A program made the translations under genes and the position numbers. Positions 53,741-64,000 of a stretch of 64,000 nucleotides of DNA are shown piece by piece. This DNA is from Plotosus lineatus (taxonomy: Eukaryota > Chordata > Actinopteri > Siluriformes > Plotosidae). The stretch is taken from contig CM045737.1 of the NCBI GenBank assembly GCA_024760905.1, forward strand, positions 11,939,726-12,003,725. The letters run 5' to 3'. Within the stretch, counting starts at the first letter, position 1. Every line of letters starts with the position of its first letter. The notes beneath the pieces were generated by a model. That model made no database searches. It worked only from the letters and a program-made list of their open reading frames with translations, and was not told where the DNA came from.

Positions 53741-53823
53741 ATGAAGCTACATCTACCATGATGCTTTTTGTTTAAAAGACAGAGTTACTGTTGTTTCATG
53801 CTTGATTTCTTGACTCAGGCTTT

Positions 53824-53827
<4 letters not shown>

Positions 53828-53885
<58 letters not shown>
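53828..53885. repeat. (CA)n microsatellite
   Basis: About 29 units inside Tigger-A copy 2. Confidence 0.97.
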
Positions 53886-53888
<3 letters not shown>

Positions 53889-54476
53889 TGATTTCCAGTG
53901 CAAGTGAGAAGAAGAAACGGGTTTGAGTGATATCGCAAAAGAATATGGCCAAACCCATCTACCATCGGTACGATATTGAAGCAGAATGAGGTTTTAAAAA
54001 GTATGTTTCTTATCATTTTAAAGGGTTTATGGGGTAGTACTGGAGGCCTTGAAACGAATCACGCATTGTACATGTATAATGAGGTTCAATTTACGGAAAA
54101 TGCAGGTTACAAAAAAAGCTCTGGAACGGATTAATTTCGTAAAGTGAGGTACCACTGTATTTTCTTTTCTTCTTTCTTTCATAGCACAATATTTCAAAAA
54201 ACCTGTTAGTCATCTGTCGCTGAGCTCAGGTTTCTTTAAATGCATGGTACACACTGCTTTTTATCCGAGGAAAACTGTGAGGAGTTCACACTGCAGAATA
54301 GAGGTCAGAACTGGGTTTGGAATACTGCCAGTAGTCAGATTAGGTCGTGACACAGTCGCCTTAGTGACCATGCGGAATCATGCCAAGGAAATAAGGTAAT
54401 GGAGACATCTGCTACTCTGCCTCTAAGGATTTTTTGATACTTTCCTCTTTATCATCCATCTAAGCTGACACCCCCC

Positions 54477-54478
<2 letters not shown>

Positions 54479-54531
<53 letters not shown>
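54479..54531. repeat. (CA)n microsatellite
   Basis: About 26 units after a short C run. Confidence 0.97.
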
Positions 54532-54535
<4 letters not shown>

Positions 54536-54658
54536 CGCCCCACTTCAGTGATCACATTGCAGCACAAAAGGCTTGAACAAGGCTTTTTCCAACCAATGAT
54601 AACATGTGTATGTGTTCTCCGGCAGTTTCTTTGAACAAGTGTTTCTTTCTGTCCTCAG

Positions 54659-54692
54659 GTGTTTTCTCCACACCAACCAGAGCCTTATTATG
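54659..54692 (+). other. candidate 34-bp exon (weak)
   Basis: A pyrimidine-rich acceptor (gtttctttctgtcctcag) ends at 54658 and a consensus donor (g|gtaagca) starts at 54693. All three frames across the 34 bp are open; one reads VFSPHQPEPYY. The surroundings 54532-55120 contain no transposon that I recognise. Such pairs also arise by chance, and I do not recognise the peptide. Confidence 0.2.
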
Positions 54693-55128
54693 GTAAGCAG
54701 ATGTGGAAGAACTGTGGTGAGTCTTTTTTAATCCAGAAAACTGCAGTGATCCCGCAGACTGTGCCTTTACATCATCTAAGAGATACTATCGTGCTATCTA
54801 CAACAGCTGGAAATCGAACCAGCTTTGTTGAACACTAAATCTGAAGTCACACATATTTCAATGGGATAGTATCTTTGGCGAGTCTCTTATATTATATTAT
54901 TTTCCTTTGTAGTAAAGATTTCCTGTTTTGATAAATTTTGATGACCCACTGTGTTGTTGGACTCCGTGCTGTGGTTTTCCAATGTGTCTAAGAGCCCAAT
55001 TCAGACCATGTGAATTGGGAAAGTATGAAAAATGCAAAAACAAGCAACAAAAATAATTTAATTAAAAAAGAAAATGATTTCTACGTTTAACTTTGCCTTT
55101 GTATTTTATTGCAGACTATAGAGAGGTA

Positions 55129-55202
55129 CAGGGCTCCCTCACTTTCCGTGGTTAATTGGGACCAAGATCCCCCCAAGACAACAGAATTCCACGAAGTAAG
55201 AT

Positions 55203-55241
<39 letters not shown>

Positions 55242-55654
55242 GCGGCACGGTGGCGTAGTGGTTAGCACGTCCGCCTCACAGCAAGAAGGCCCGGGTTCGA
55301 TTCCCGGCCTGGGCGTTTCTGTGTGGAGTTTGCATGTTCTCCCCGTGCTTGTGCGGGTTTCCTCCGGGTGCTCCGGTTTCCTCCGCAATCCAAAGATGTG
55401 CACTGTAGGTTAATTGGCCGTTCTAAATTGACTGTAGTTTCTCTCCTGCAGCGGCACTGGAACCCAGTCGTATCGGCACTTGCCTTTCCATTGGATCCTT
55501 CCGGTGGCGCCGAGACAGGGGGGGACTTGCTGCTTGGGTAACAGCCTGTCCCTCATTACTCCCTACCCAGGCTCTGTGCACTGGGGAGTATCACCGGTCG
55601 GGATACTGGCCAGAGCGCAGCCATAGTCCTTCGGGACTGACGGAGGCCTACGCG

Positions 55655-55692
<38 letters not shown>

Positions 55693-56058
55693 CATATATT
55701 ATAAATGCTTATAATAACAATTAAAAATTTGAAAATAATGTATAAGATGTAAATAAAATATAAATACACACCCAACCAGATGTGCACGCACACATGCACG
55801 CAGTTGCCCACCTCACAAAAATGTAAGTAGTTTTGATGGGAGGTTTGGGGTTGTTTTGTGTTTCATGTTTGTTTTAAGGTTTTTTTTTTTTTTTTTGTTT
55901 TTTTTTTAATAATTGGCTTTGTTTTGTGGTATTTTCCTAAATTTTCCCCCTTATTCTTAGTTTTGACCTTATTTTTTAATTCGATGACTATTTAAAAAAA
56001 TAATAATAATAACCGCAATGCAGTGAAGCCACATGAATTAAAGCATGAGAGATCCTTG
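55129..56058 (-). mobile_element. Tigger-C element, split by a V-SINE
   Basis: CAGGGCTCCCTCACTTTCCG at the left. At the right, gagagatccttg with TA on both outer sides. The interior matches 30200-30690 in reverse. The V-SINE at 55242-55657 with TA/CA tracts interrupts it. Confidence 0.78.
55242..55657 (+). mobile_element. young V-SINE with tail C
   Basis: cggcacggtggcgtagtggt head, GGTTCGATTCC B box, and the same 3' part as 24179-24590 with only a few differences. It sits between (AT)n tracts (55223-55241, 55658-55689). Confidence 0.9.
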
Positions 56059-57481
56059 TATTTCTTCTTCTTTTTTTTTTTGTCAATTTTAAGTCAAGCT
56101 CATTGATGCCTTGGAAGTGTAGACAAGTACATCTGGACTGACTCTACAGCGCGGCTACTATAGTATAACCCGCTGAAACCGTTAATGATTGCTATGATAG
56201 ACAGGCTTCGATACACAGTGCATTGCAGCTCTTACTATATAGGGTTGCAGTGCAGTTAAGTGGTGTTAATGTTATGGCTGATGGTTTATATGACTGAGCA
56301 ACGCTCAGATCTGTTTGAGGTATTTATGTGCAGTAGATTATTATCATGGTTAGTGATCATTGTACTGTACCCTATTTGTAGTAATAATGTTTAGCCTGTC
56401 TCATCACGTAGAGGATGCTTGGGAGTTACCAGGCAAACTGTAACCAAAAAGCCGAATTAATGATCACAACTGAGGAGAATCATAGAGCAGGTACAGTATT
56501 TTTGTGTTATATAATTGCAGGATGCCCCAAGCATTTGGCCGACCACTTTGCAATGCTCTAACTAAATGCCAGACTCCATGTTCCTCTGTATTTTTGTCTG
56601 TCCCAATGTCCTGCCATCCATGTCTACTGATTGATACACTCTGTGATGATGTCATAGAAATTTGCACTAATACCCTGAGACATTCCAGCTGCGGAGCTTT
56701 ACACAATGCTTCTTGTTTTTTTAACTCCACACACAGCAAAAATGTTATGTCTGATGTAAAGATTTTTCTTTGTGGGCTTTAAGAATGCAACGGTTGGCAA
56801 GAGGGCCTGATGCACTGATATCAGTGCAGCACTTAATCAAAGCAAACTGGAGGAAATATCAAAGAACTACATGGGAAACGAGAGTAGATCCAAAATCTAT
56901 TCAGGTATTACATCTTCTTTCATCCCAAATATAATGTTTGGTCAATTAAATTATAAATATTATTACATAACTAGATGGATAAAGTACTTGGATTACTATT
57001 TGTCCTCCTTCAGCTTCGAAATATTTGGCAGCGTTAATATGATTAAAATCAACTTAACTGGGATTCGGACTCCGATTTGATTAATTTTGCTCAGCTTCTG
57101 TATTCATAATCATTCAATATTTGATAAAGCTTTAACAACAATTGCAGGTGCCTTACTTTATTGAATATGTCTCTTTTAACATTGCACATTTGGATCTTGG
57201 TTCATTGCCCACTGTTCTTGGCAGTAGCACTCATCTCATATCAGGTACAGAGTTTGGGCAAAGAGCCATGTTCAGTTAAGCACCGTAAATTTCATGTATC
57301 ATAATCGGCTCTCTTGCAGAATTAAACAGCTTCTCTTCTACGGTTACTCTGGGTTTGTTTGCCTCTCAATAGCCTTGAACACTTTTAATTTTACACCTAA
57401 TCGCGATTATAATGCTGCCACCAAATGCTTCAGGATGTTTTCATTGGCTTCAGGGTCGGTTTCTTTGGCACTGTGGACCAA

Positions 57482-57516
<35 letters not shown>

Positions 57517-57740
57517 TTGGTTGTCTGGCTGATGTCAGAAAAATGTTTTTGAGCAAAACTTATGTTATATTAGCAAATAATTAACAAATAAGCATTTATG
57601 TTAAGATTAATGTTGCGGCATAGGTTAAATATTAACTACAGTACACAGTACAGTAAACCCACCAAAGCCTGAGATGCATAACTTTTGAACAGAAGTAAAA
57701 AACACGAAAACAAGATTTTATTTTAAAATAAAATAAATAC
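56059..57740. other. unassigned, with A29 at 57486-57514
   Basis: Unique-looking sequence, AT-rich, without a recognised gene. The 29-A run could be a lost retrotransposon tail, but no element precedes it. Confidence 0.45.
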
Positions 57741-57994
57741 CCCCAGTGCGGCTAACTGGGTTATCAAAGGCGGGCCATGTCTCTCATTGTCTATGGTGTG
57801 AGGCATGTAAAAGAACCATTGCTGACTTTCGTAAAGAGTAGGCTGCAAAGCCGTCAGCGTGTTTCCGCCCTGTGATGGCCTGGCGAGCTGTCCAGGGTGT
57901 ACTCTGCCCTCGCCCTGAGTTGGCTGGGATGGGCACCAGCCTCCCCGCGACCCTAATTAGGATGAAGCGGTTACAGAAAATGAAATGAAATGAA
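57741..57994 (+). mobile_element. SINE-1, tail A, headless
   Basis: It starts at the C run (accccc|agtgcggctaactggg), as in 4911-5168, and ends gcggttacagaaaatgaaat. It shows few differences from the other copies. Confidence 0.88.
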
Positions 57995-58385
57995 AAATAA
58001 ATAAATTTTAATTGTAATGGAGCTCAGCACACACAGGAGCATAATCAGAGAGCTGTGTAACGGCATATCTGTAAACATCATTCAAAGTTCCAGCATATAC
58101 GACACAGAACCATCATGCAAAATAAACTTAAACGAGATGATTGTTTTATAATTACATATTTTAAACGCATCACTTAGCCTTGCGTTGTTAATTTATTTGT
58201 TTGAGCCAACTGTTTGAAAAGTTAGTATATACATAAATAAAACAATTTTAAAAGATCGAATTTTATAACTATTTAAAGTTTTATTACACAGAAATGAAAG
58301 ACAAACAGACTAAGGTAAGAATTTTATGCAATATATGCTATGCATATATGTTCTCATTCTGATATGTATATGCAGTATATATTAC
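57995..58385. other. unassigned AT-rich sequence
   Basis: No feature recognised. Confidence 0.4.
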
Positions 58386-58713
58386 TTCTCTGAACCACTT
58401 AATCCTAATTAGGGTCACAGGGAGATTGGCGCCCATCTCACTCGACTCTGGGCGAGGGCCGAGTACACCCCGGACAGCTCGCAGGACCATTGCAGGGCAG
58501 AACCATGCTGCCGGCTCTGCAGCTACTCTTGTCAAAAGTCAGCCATGGTTCTTTTACATAAACCTCACACCAGAGACAATGAGAGACATGGCCGGCCTTT
58601 GATAACACAGTTAGTTGCACTGGAGAGACAGCCCAGACAACCCAGGGACAGAACCAGGCTTGAACCCCCAACCTTAGGATCAATCATCCAGAACCTTGCC
58701 ACTAGGCCACCAC
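58386..58713 (-). mobile_element. SINE-1, tail A, minus strand
   Basis: Tail gaaccacttaatcctaatta at the left, head at the right (gcttgaacccccaacctt ... ccaccaca). It abuts the 3' end of LINE-B copy 2. Confidence 0.88.
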
Positions 58714-58716
58714 ATA

Positions 58717-61130
58717 TCTTCTTCTTTTCCTTTTGACTGTTCCCTTGAGGGGTCGCCACCAGTGATTCAGCTGAATCCATCTCACCCCGTCCTCTGTATC
58801 TTCTTCTCGTACACCAACTACCTTCATGTCCTTCTTCACCACATCCATAAATCTCTTCTTTGGTTTTCCTCTAGGCCTTCTGCCTGGTAGTTCCGACCTC
58901 AGCATCCTACTATCAATATATTCACTATCCCTTCTTTGTACATTTCCAAACCATCTCAATCTAGCCTCTCTGACCTTGTCTCCAAAATTTCTAACATGTG
59001 CTGTCCCTCTGATGTGCTCATTCCTGATCCTATCCATCCTCGTTACTCCCAAAGCGAACCTCAACATTTTCATCTCTGCTACCTCCAGCTCTTTTCCTCA
59101 GTGCCACTGTTTCTAAACCATACAACATCGCTGGCCTCATCACCATCTTGCACACTTTTCCTTTCATTCTTGCAGATACCTTGCGAATCCCACATCACAC
59201 CGGACACTTTTCTCCAATTCCAACCTGCCTGCACACGCTTCTTCACCTCTTTTCCATAATCTCCATTGCTCTGCATTGTTGAGCCTAAGTACTTAAAATC
59301 CTCCACCTTCTGTATCTCTGCTCCCTTTAACCTCACCGTTCCTCTTGGGGCCTTCTCATTCACACACATGTATTCTGACTTACTGAGGCATTTCTAGGGC
59401 ATACCTCCAGCTCTCTAGATTTTCCTCCACTTGTTCTCTGCTCTCACTACAGATCACAATGTCATCTGCAAACATCATAGTCCATGGAGATTATTGTCTA
59501 ACCTTGTCTGTCAATCTGTCCATCACCATAGTAAACCAGAAGGGGCTCAGAGATGACCTTTGATGCAGTCCCACCTCCACCTTGAATTCTTTAGTCACGT
59601 CGGCAGCACACCTCACCACTGTCTTACATCTCTCATACATGTCCTGCACCACTCTAACATACTTCTCTGCCACTCCAGACTTGCAGCGCCTTCTGACCTT
59701 CTCTGTAGTTCTCTCTTAACATCCTCAAAGCAAACACTGCATCAGTGGTGCTTTTTCTTGGCATGAAACCAAACAGTTGTTCACAAATAGCTTCCACTAT
59801 TCGCTCCCATAACTTCATTGTATGGTTCATCAACTTTATCCCTCTGTAGTTGCCACAACTCTGCACATTTCCCTTGTTCTAAAAAATGGGCACAGTACAC
59901 TTCTCCTCCAGCATCCTCTCACTCCCGAAAGACCTTGTTAAATGTTCTTGTCGGAAAATCTACTGCTACGTCTCCTAGAAACATCCATACCTCCCACATT
60001 ATGACCAACTGCCTTTCCACTCTAACCTCTTCAATGCCCTCCTCACTTCATCCTAACTAATCTTTGCTACTTCGTGGTCCTCAACGATCACCTCTTCTAC
60101 TTTTTCTCTGTCATTTTCCTTATTCACCAGCTCTTCAAAGTACTCTTTCTATCTTCCCAGCACACTTCTGTCATCAGTCAATACATTCCCCTCTCTTTCC
60201 TTTATCACTCTAACTTGCTGCACATCCTTCCCATCTCTATTTCTCTGTCGTGTCAACCTTTATAAATCATTTTCTCCCCCCCTTACTGTCCAATCTAACA
60301 TACAAGTTATCATATGCCCTCTGTTTGGCCTTTGACACTGCTACCTTTGCATTATGCTGTGTCTCCCTGTACTTCTGTTTACATTCTTTAGTCCTCTCAA
60401 TGACCCACTTGTTCTTAGCTAACCTCTTCCTTTGTACACATCCCTGCACTTTCTCATTCCTCCACCAAATCTCCTTATCTACATTCCTTTCAGAAGACAC
60501 ACCGAGTACTCTCCTACCTGTCTCCCTGATCCCGTTTGCTGTAGTTGTCCAGTCATCTGGAAGCACTTCCTGACCACCTAAAGCCTGTTTCAGCTCTTCC
60601 TTGAAGACAACACGGCACTTTTCCTTTTCAGGTTCCACCACTTTGTCTTCTGCTCTGCCTTTGCCTTCTTCACCTTCCTTACCATCAGCGTCATCCTGCA
60701 CACTATTCTATGCTGTTTAGCAACACTCTCATCCACTACTACTTTGCAGTCACTGACTTCCTTCAAATTGCATCATCTACACAAGATGTAGTCTACCTGT
60801 GTGCTCCTACCTACACTTTTATAAGTCACCCAATGCTTATGTCTCTTCTGGAAGAAAGTGTTCACCACAGCCATTTCCATCCTTTTTGCAAAATATATCA
60901 ACATCTGTCCTTCTGTGTTCCTGTCCTGGATACCAAACCTGCCCATCACCTCCTCATCCCCTCTGTTTCCTGCACCAATATTGGAGTCTGCACCAATGAC
61001 CACTCTTTCACCTCTAGGGCTACTGTGTATCATTTCATCTAACTCACTCCAGAATCTCTCCTTCTCTTCGAGCTCACATCCTGCCTGTAGGGCATAAGCA
61101 CTAACAATATTGAACATCATGCCTTCAATT
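58717..61130 (-). pseudogene. LINE-B copy 2 (RTE), 5'-truncated in the endonuclease
   Basis: The 3' end on the minus strand is ccctcaagggaacagtcaaa plus a GAAGAAG tail at 58717. Pieces: C-terminus 58702-59073 (MLRFALGVTRMDRIRNEHIR), RT 59079-59866, linker 60267-60701, endonuclease 60773-61130 (CELEEKERFWSELDE, VDYILCR). The RT motif C still encodes FADD (about 59450-59475), unlike copy 1. Many frameshifts and small deletions are present. Confidence 0.88.
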
Positions 61131-61226
61131 TCATCTATAGCACAGACAGCTGCCACCTCCAGAAGTTCTCGGACGACTCCGCCATCGTGTGCCGTGTGTC
61201 AGAGGGGAACGAGCAGGAGTACCGGT
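61130..61226 (+). mobile_element. 97-bp Rex1 RT fragment joining two other LINEs
   Basis: cagctgccacctccagaagt through gaacgagcaggagtaccggt matches 12150-12248 of the Rex1 copy (plus strand) with only a handful of changes. It includes the RT motif-C codons (TTC TCG GAC GAC). Both ends pass directly into minus-strand LINE sequences. Confidence 0.93.
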
Positions 61227-62912
61227 TGCGTGACCAGCACTTTATTCAGCAGGGATCTCCTGGTGATGATGAAGTCCAGCTGATGCCAGCGGCGAGACCT
61301 TGGCTGTCTCCAGGACACTAGGTGGCAGGGCTTGGTGTAGAAGAATGTGTTGATCAGACAGAGGTCATGAAAGAAGCAGAGCTCAAGAAGGCATTGGCCA
61401 TTCTTGTTGAGCTTGCCAATGCCAAAGCGGCCAAGGCAGCAGGGATAGGAGTCATGATCTGCCCCTATCTGTACGTTAAAGTCACTGAGCAGAAATAGGT
61501 GCTTCTTGGCAGGAATCTGCTGTATCCTGACTTCGAGTGCATCATAGAATGCATCCTTCGCTTCAACTGAAGAGCAAAGTGTCGGAGCATAGGCACTAAT
61601 GATGGTGGCTGGTCCAGAGAAGGTTGTGAGACAGAGAGAGAGGACTCACGGGGTGCCTGAAGATGGCGGTTCAAAAAAGGACAGAAAGGAATTTCACACA
61701 GTGAATTCAATATTGTACAAGCAATGCTCGTCAGGCTCCTGTCCCTGCCAGAATAACATATAGTCCTTCTCCTTTAGGCAGCCGCTGCCCAGGAGTCACG
61801 TCTCTTGCAGTGCTGCAATGTCAATATTGAGCCTCCTCAGTTCGCAGTCGATAATTGCAGGTTTCCTGGCGTCATTGATTTGCTGGAGATCGTCAGAGAT
61901 GTCAGGACACATTGTTCTGACGTTCCAGGCTGCCAGACTCTGCTGCTTTGGTTTTTTGTTGTTTCCTGGTGCAATGTTCACAGTCCGAGCTTCAGCTTTT
62001 GGCCTGCACTTCAAGCACCCATTGAATTAAGCAGACTGTGGTGGGCCAGCACCTAAATGGCTGGGGGCTGCCCAGCTAAACGTGGGTGGTAGCTGGCCAG
62101 TGAGACACGAAGATCCCTTCCTCCGTCGGAAGATAGCCCAAGGTGCCCGAATTTATGCCAATTAGCCCTGGGCTTTTAACCAGCATCTGCATTTCCCATG
62201 TTGAGCTGCCGCAGAAGCCGTCATTGAAGTGAATTCTCCATGGCACAGGCCAGGGCGAAGTTGTGGAGGAACTGAAATGCCCAGTTGACAGATCCTCCTT
62301 CTCAACCTAGCTGGTAGTGTCCAATGGAAGGGGCTAGCTGATACAGTTGGTAGTAACTTGGCTACCGGAGTTTCCAGGGGGGGTGCTGCTACACGGGGGC
62401 CAACCGCCTTCGGGGCTCCACTCTGGATTTTAGTGTAGGAGCTGTCTCCCTTAGCCTTTGTCACTCCTGTAATAACCACAAGGCATTGGTGCTATTTGCC
62501 CATAGCTGGGGTTTGTGAATCAGAGTTGTCCTTCTCTTAGTCTTTACCTAAGGGCTTTATCTGCAAGGCAGCAGATGGTTGACTAGTGAGTACCAGTGCA
62601 TGTCCACACACTGGTGGGCCTGCATACTACACCTCTGGGGCTCAACCTGCTCCGAGATCCCTCACAGATTTAGCCTGGGGCCGTAAGGTGCCCAGTTACC
62701 AGGGTGTGCCGTGAGGAGGCAATGTGAGAGTCTTGACTTAGCAGAAGCTTTGTACCATCAGGAAGGACTTATGCACTTGACCTTCTTTTCACTCAATGAG
62801 CTAGATGGCAGCTGCAAGATGAAGCTGGAAGCGAGAAGTTTAAGCAACTACACTATAACTGCCTACAGCACTAGGCGCTATACTTAGTTCTATGCAATGC
62901 ACCCAACCCCAC
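61227..62912 (-). pseudogene. LINE-C copy 2: 5' UTR and endonuclease
   Basis: On the minus strand a long untranslated-looking leader (62900 to about 62020) is followed by SLAAWNVRTMCPDISDDLQQ and NIDIAALQET. A frameshifted endonuclease then runs to about 61230 (TIISAYAPTLC, HWHQLDFIITRRSLLNK by reading the frames). The start of the element is near 62912, beside a (TAA)n tract. The RT half is absent. This copy covers the endonuclease start that LINE-C copy 1 lacks. Confidence 0.78.

Positions 62913-62916
<4 letters not shown>

Positions 62917-62969
<53 letters not shown>
62917..62969. repeat. (TAA)n microsatellite
   Basis: About 17 units directly next to the LINE-C 5' end. Confidence 0.97.
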
Positions 62970-63250
62970 GCACTCTATGAATGTTATTTTTCAACAGCTG
63001 AAATAAAGTTGGTTTGGAAGTCGAGCTTGAACTTTTCTAAATTAAAAAAAAAAAAAAAAATAGGTGAAGGTGCACCAGCTGGGAGAATGAAGGCTCAGGC
63101 TCAGTCTCACCCAAAATCCCAGCTATCGTTTGAAACATGTCCAACATGCCTCTGTTCATGTGCCCTCCCCTTGTGGGTTACATTTTAGTGCTGGTCATTT
63201 TTCAAAATAAATGATTTTTCAAAATTAAAGATCATTCAGACTCGGATAAT
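62970..63250. other. unassigned, A run at 63043-63060
   Basis: No feature recognised. Confidence 0.4.
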
Positions 63251-63331
63251 AAATAAAATGGAAATAATGAATTATTTCTTCTGCGGACCAGTACCAATTG
63301 AACCGCGGACCGGTGGTCAGGGACCCCTGCT
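63251..63331 (-). mobile_element. possible hAT-like terminal fragment
   Basis: On the minus strand CAGGGGTCCCTGACCACCGG and tccgcggttcaattggtact resemble the end of a common vertebrate hAT-like element (gtccccaaccaccggtccgc type). No partner end or duplication was found. Confidence 0.4.
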
Positions 63332-63419
63332 ATATAGCATAAAGTGGTTCAGAAAATGTACTTAAATTAAATAGAAAATGTATGTTTGTATGTACGGTAT
63401 CCAGATTCCATCTAGTTCA

Positions 63420-63783
63420 GATAAATACTTATGGTGTACAGTAGCAAAGTGGTGTAGTTGTTAGCACGTTAGCCTAGCATCAGGAAGGATTTGGGATTGA
63501 GACATGAGCTTGGTGAGGGCATATCTCTCCTCTTCTTCTTTTCCTTCCGCCTTTTCCCTTTTCAGGAGTCGTCACTGCGAATCATCTGATTCGCATGTTT
63601 TATTTGGCATAGGTTTTTAGGTCGGATGCCATGGTGAGGGCATATCTCTGTAGAGTTTAAATGTCCATTGGCCAAATTGCCCCATGGTGTGCGTGTGAGT
63701 GTGAATGTTTGTATTTGAGTGTTGGCACTACAATGAATGGGTGAACTGTATAGGGTACAAAATGAATGAATGAATGAATGAAT
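63420..63783 (+). mobile_element. V-SINE, diverged, with a tail-B insertion
   Basis: Head gcaaagtggtgtagttgtta at about 63442, middle, and an end in (GAAT)n at 63751-63783. It is interrupted at 63529-63631. Confidence 0.75.
63529..63631 (-). mobile_element. 103-bp tail-B/RTE end insertion with 18-bp TSD
   Basis: TGGTGAGGGCATATCTCT lies at 63511-63528 and 63632-63649. The insert, read on the minus strand, is ggcatccgacctaaaaacct ... gtgacgactcctgaaaaggg and a GAAGAAGAGG tail. It is a severely 5'-truncated tail-B SINE or RTE product. Confidence 0.93.
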
Positions 63784-64000
63784 GCACATTGTATAGGAGA
63801 GGGAAATGTCTTCATTAGGTCGTCATTAAATAAATTAGTCACTAGTCTGTGTTCTCTCAACATGCCTGTGTAGAATGCCTACTGTTTCCATGCTGTACTA
63901 ATGATGGGTGATAAGGAGTCTCTGGAGTTTTACTCTCAGCTGACTCATTGTACAGTAAACATCTTTGACAAGGCAGAAACGTACTGTAATAAATGACTAA

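Larger units (their letters stand above)
53329..54157 (+). mobile_element. Tigger-A copy 2, 829 bp
   Basis: CAGTGGTACCACACTTTACG at the left and its inverse (GTAAAGTGAGGTACCACTG) at the right, with TA on both sides. It shares the interior with 15442-19307 (aatatggccaaacccatcta). It carries a 70-bp triplication (53541-53740) and a (CA)n tract (53828-53885). Confidence 0.93.

Overview
The window is vertebrate nuclear DNA, most probably from a teleost fish. The evidence is the repeat content: LINEs with the hallmarks of the fish families Rex1 and Rex3, an RTE-type LINE, a Tc1 element with long IR/DR ends, V-SINE-type and other tRNA-derived SINEs, many pogo/Tigger-like TA-flanked elements, a Ty3/gypsy remnant, and dozens of long CA/GA/TA microsatellites. 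I could not place the species, and I found no convincing complete host protein gene. The window reads as intergenic or intronic sequence in which most kilobases hold nested transposons; every long coding segment is a broken transposon gene.

Names used below. SINE-1: an abundant tRNA-derived SINE with good pol III A and B boxes, seen in two forms, tail A (Rex3-like end with GAAT repeats) and tail B (RTE-like end). V-SINE: the second SINE, with a 'gtagtggttagcac' head. LINE-B: RTE-type LINE. LINE-C: an old APE-type LINE of unassigned clade. Tigger-A to -D: TA-flanked pogo/Tigger-like families defined by their terminal repeats.

Layout. 0.5-7.2 kb: SINEs, and a small hAT derivative with exact 8-bp target duplications (1779-2356). 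7.4-14.6 kb: an old LINE-C on the minus strand, split by an RTE 5' piece, a Tigger-A piece and a nearly full-length Rex1 on the plus strand. 15.4-19.3 kb: a Tigger-A element split by a complete-length but dead LINE-B. 20-26.5 kb: SINEs, long microsatellites and a Tigger-like element hit by two SINEs. 26.5-28.0 kb: a Tc1 element with two stop codons. 28.1-31.5 kb: Tigger elements, one containing an inverted duplication with LINE 5' pieces. 31.6-31.8 kb: a near-perfect hairpin between TA tracts. 36.0-39.1 kb: a hAT transposase end and a gypsy pol remnant. 41.5-44.9 kb: a nearly full-length Rex3. 45.1-46.75 kb: a 24-bp minisatellite with higher-order structure. 49.8-56.1 kb: SINEs and Tigger elements, with a quieter low-repeat stretch at 51.5-52.8 kb. 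57.7-62.9 kb: a second LINE-B joined through a 97-bp Rex1 piece to a second LINE-C.

How the parts relate: LINE-B and Rex3 are plausible sources of the enzyme that copied the SINEs, because SINE-1 tail B matches LINE-B ends and tail A resembles the Rex3 end. No autonomous element in the window appears able to move today, since each has frameshifts, stops or changed catalytic residues.
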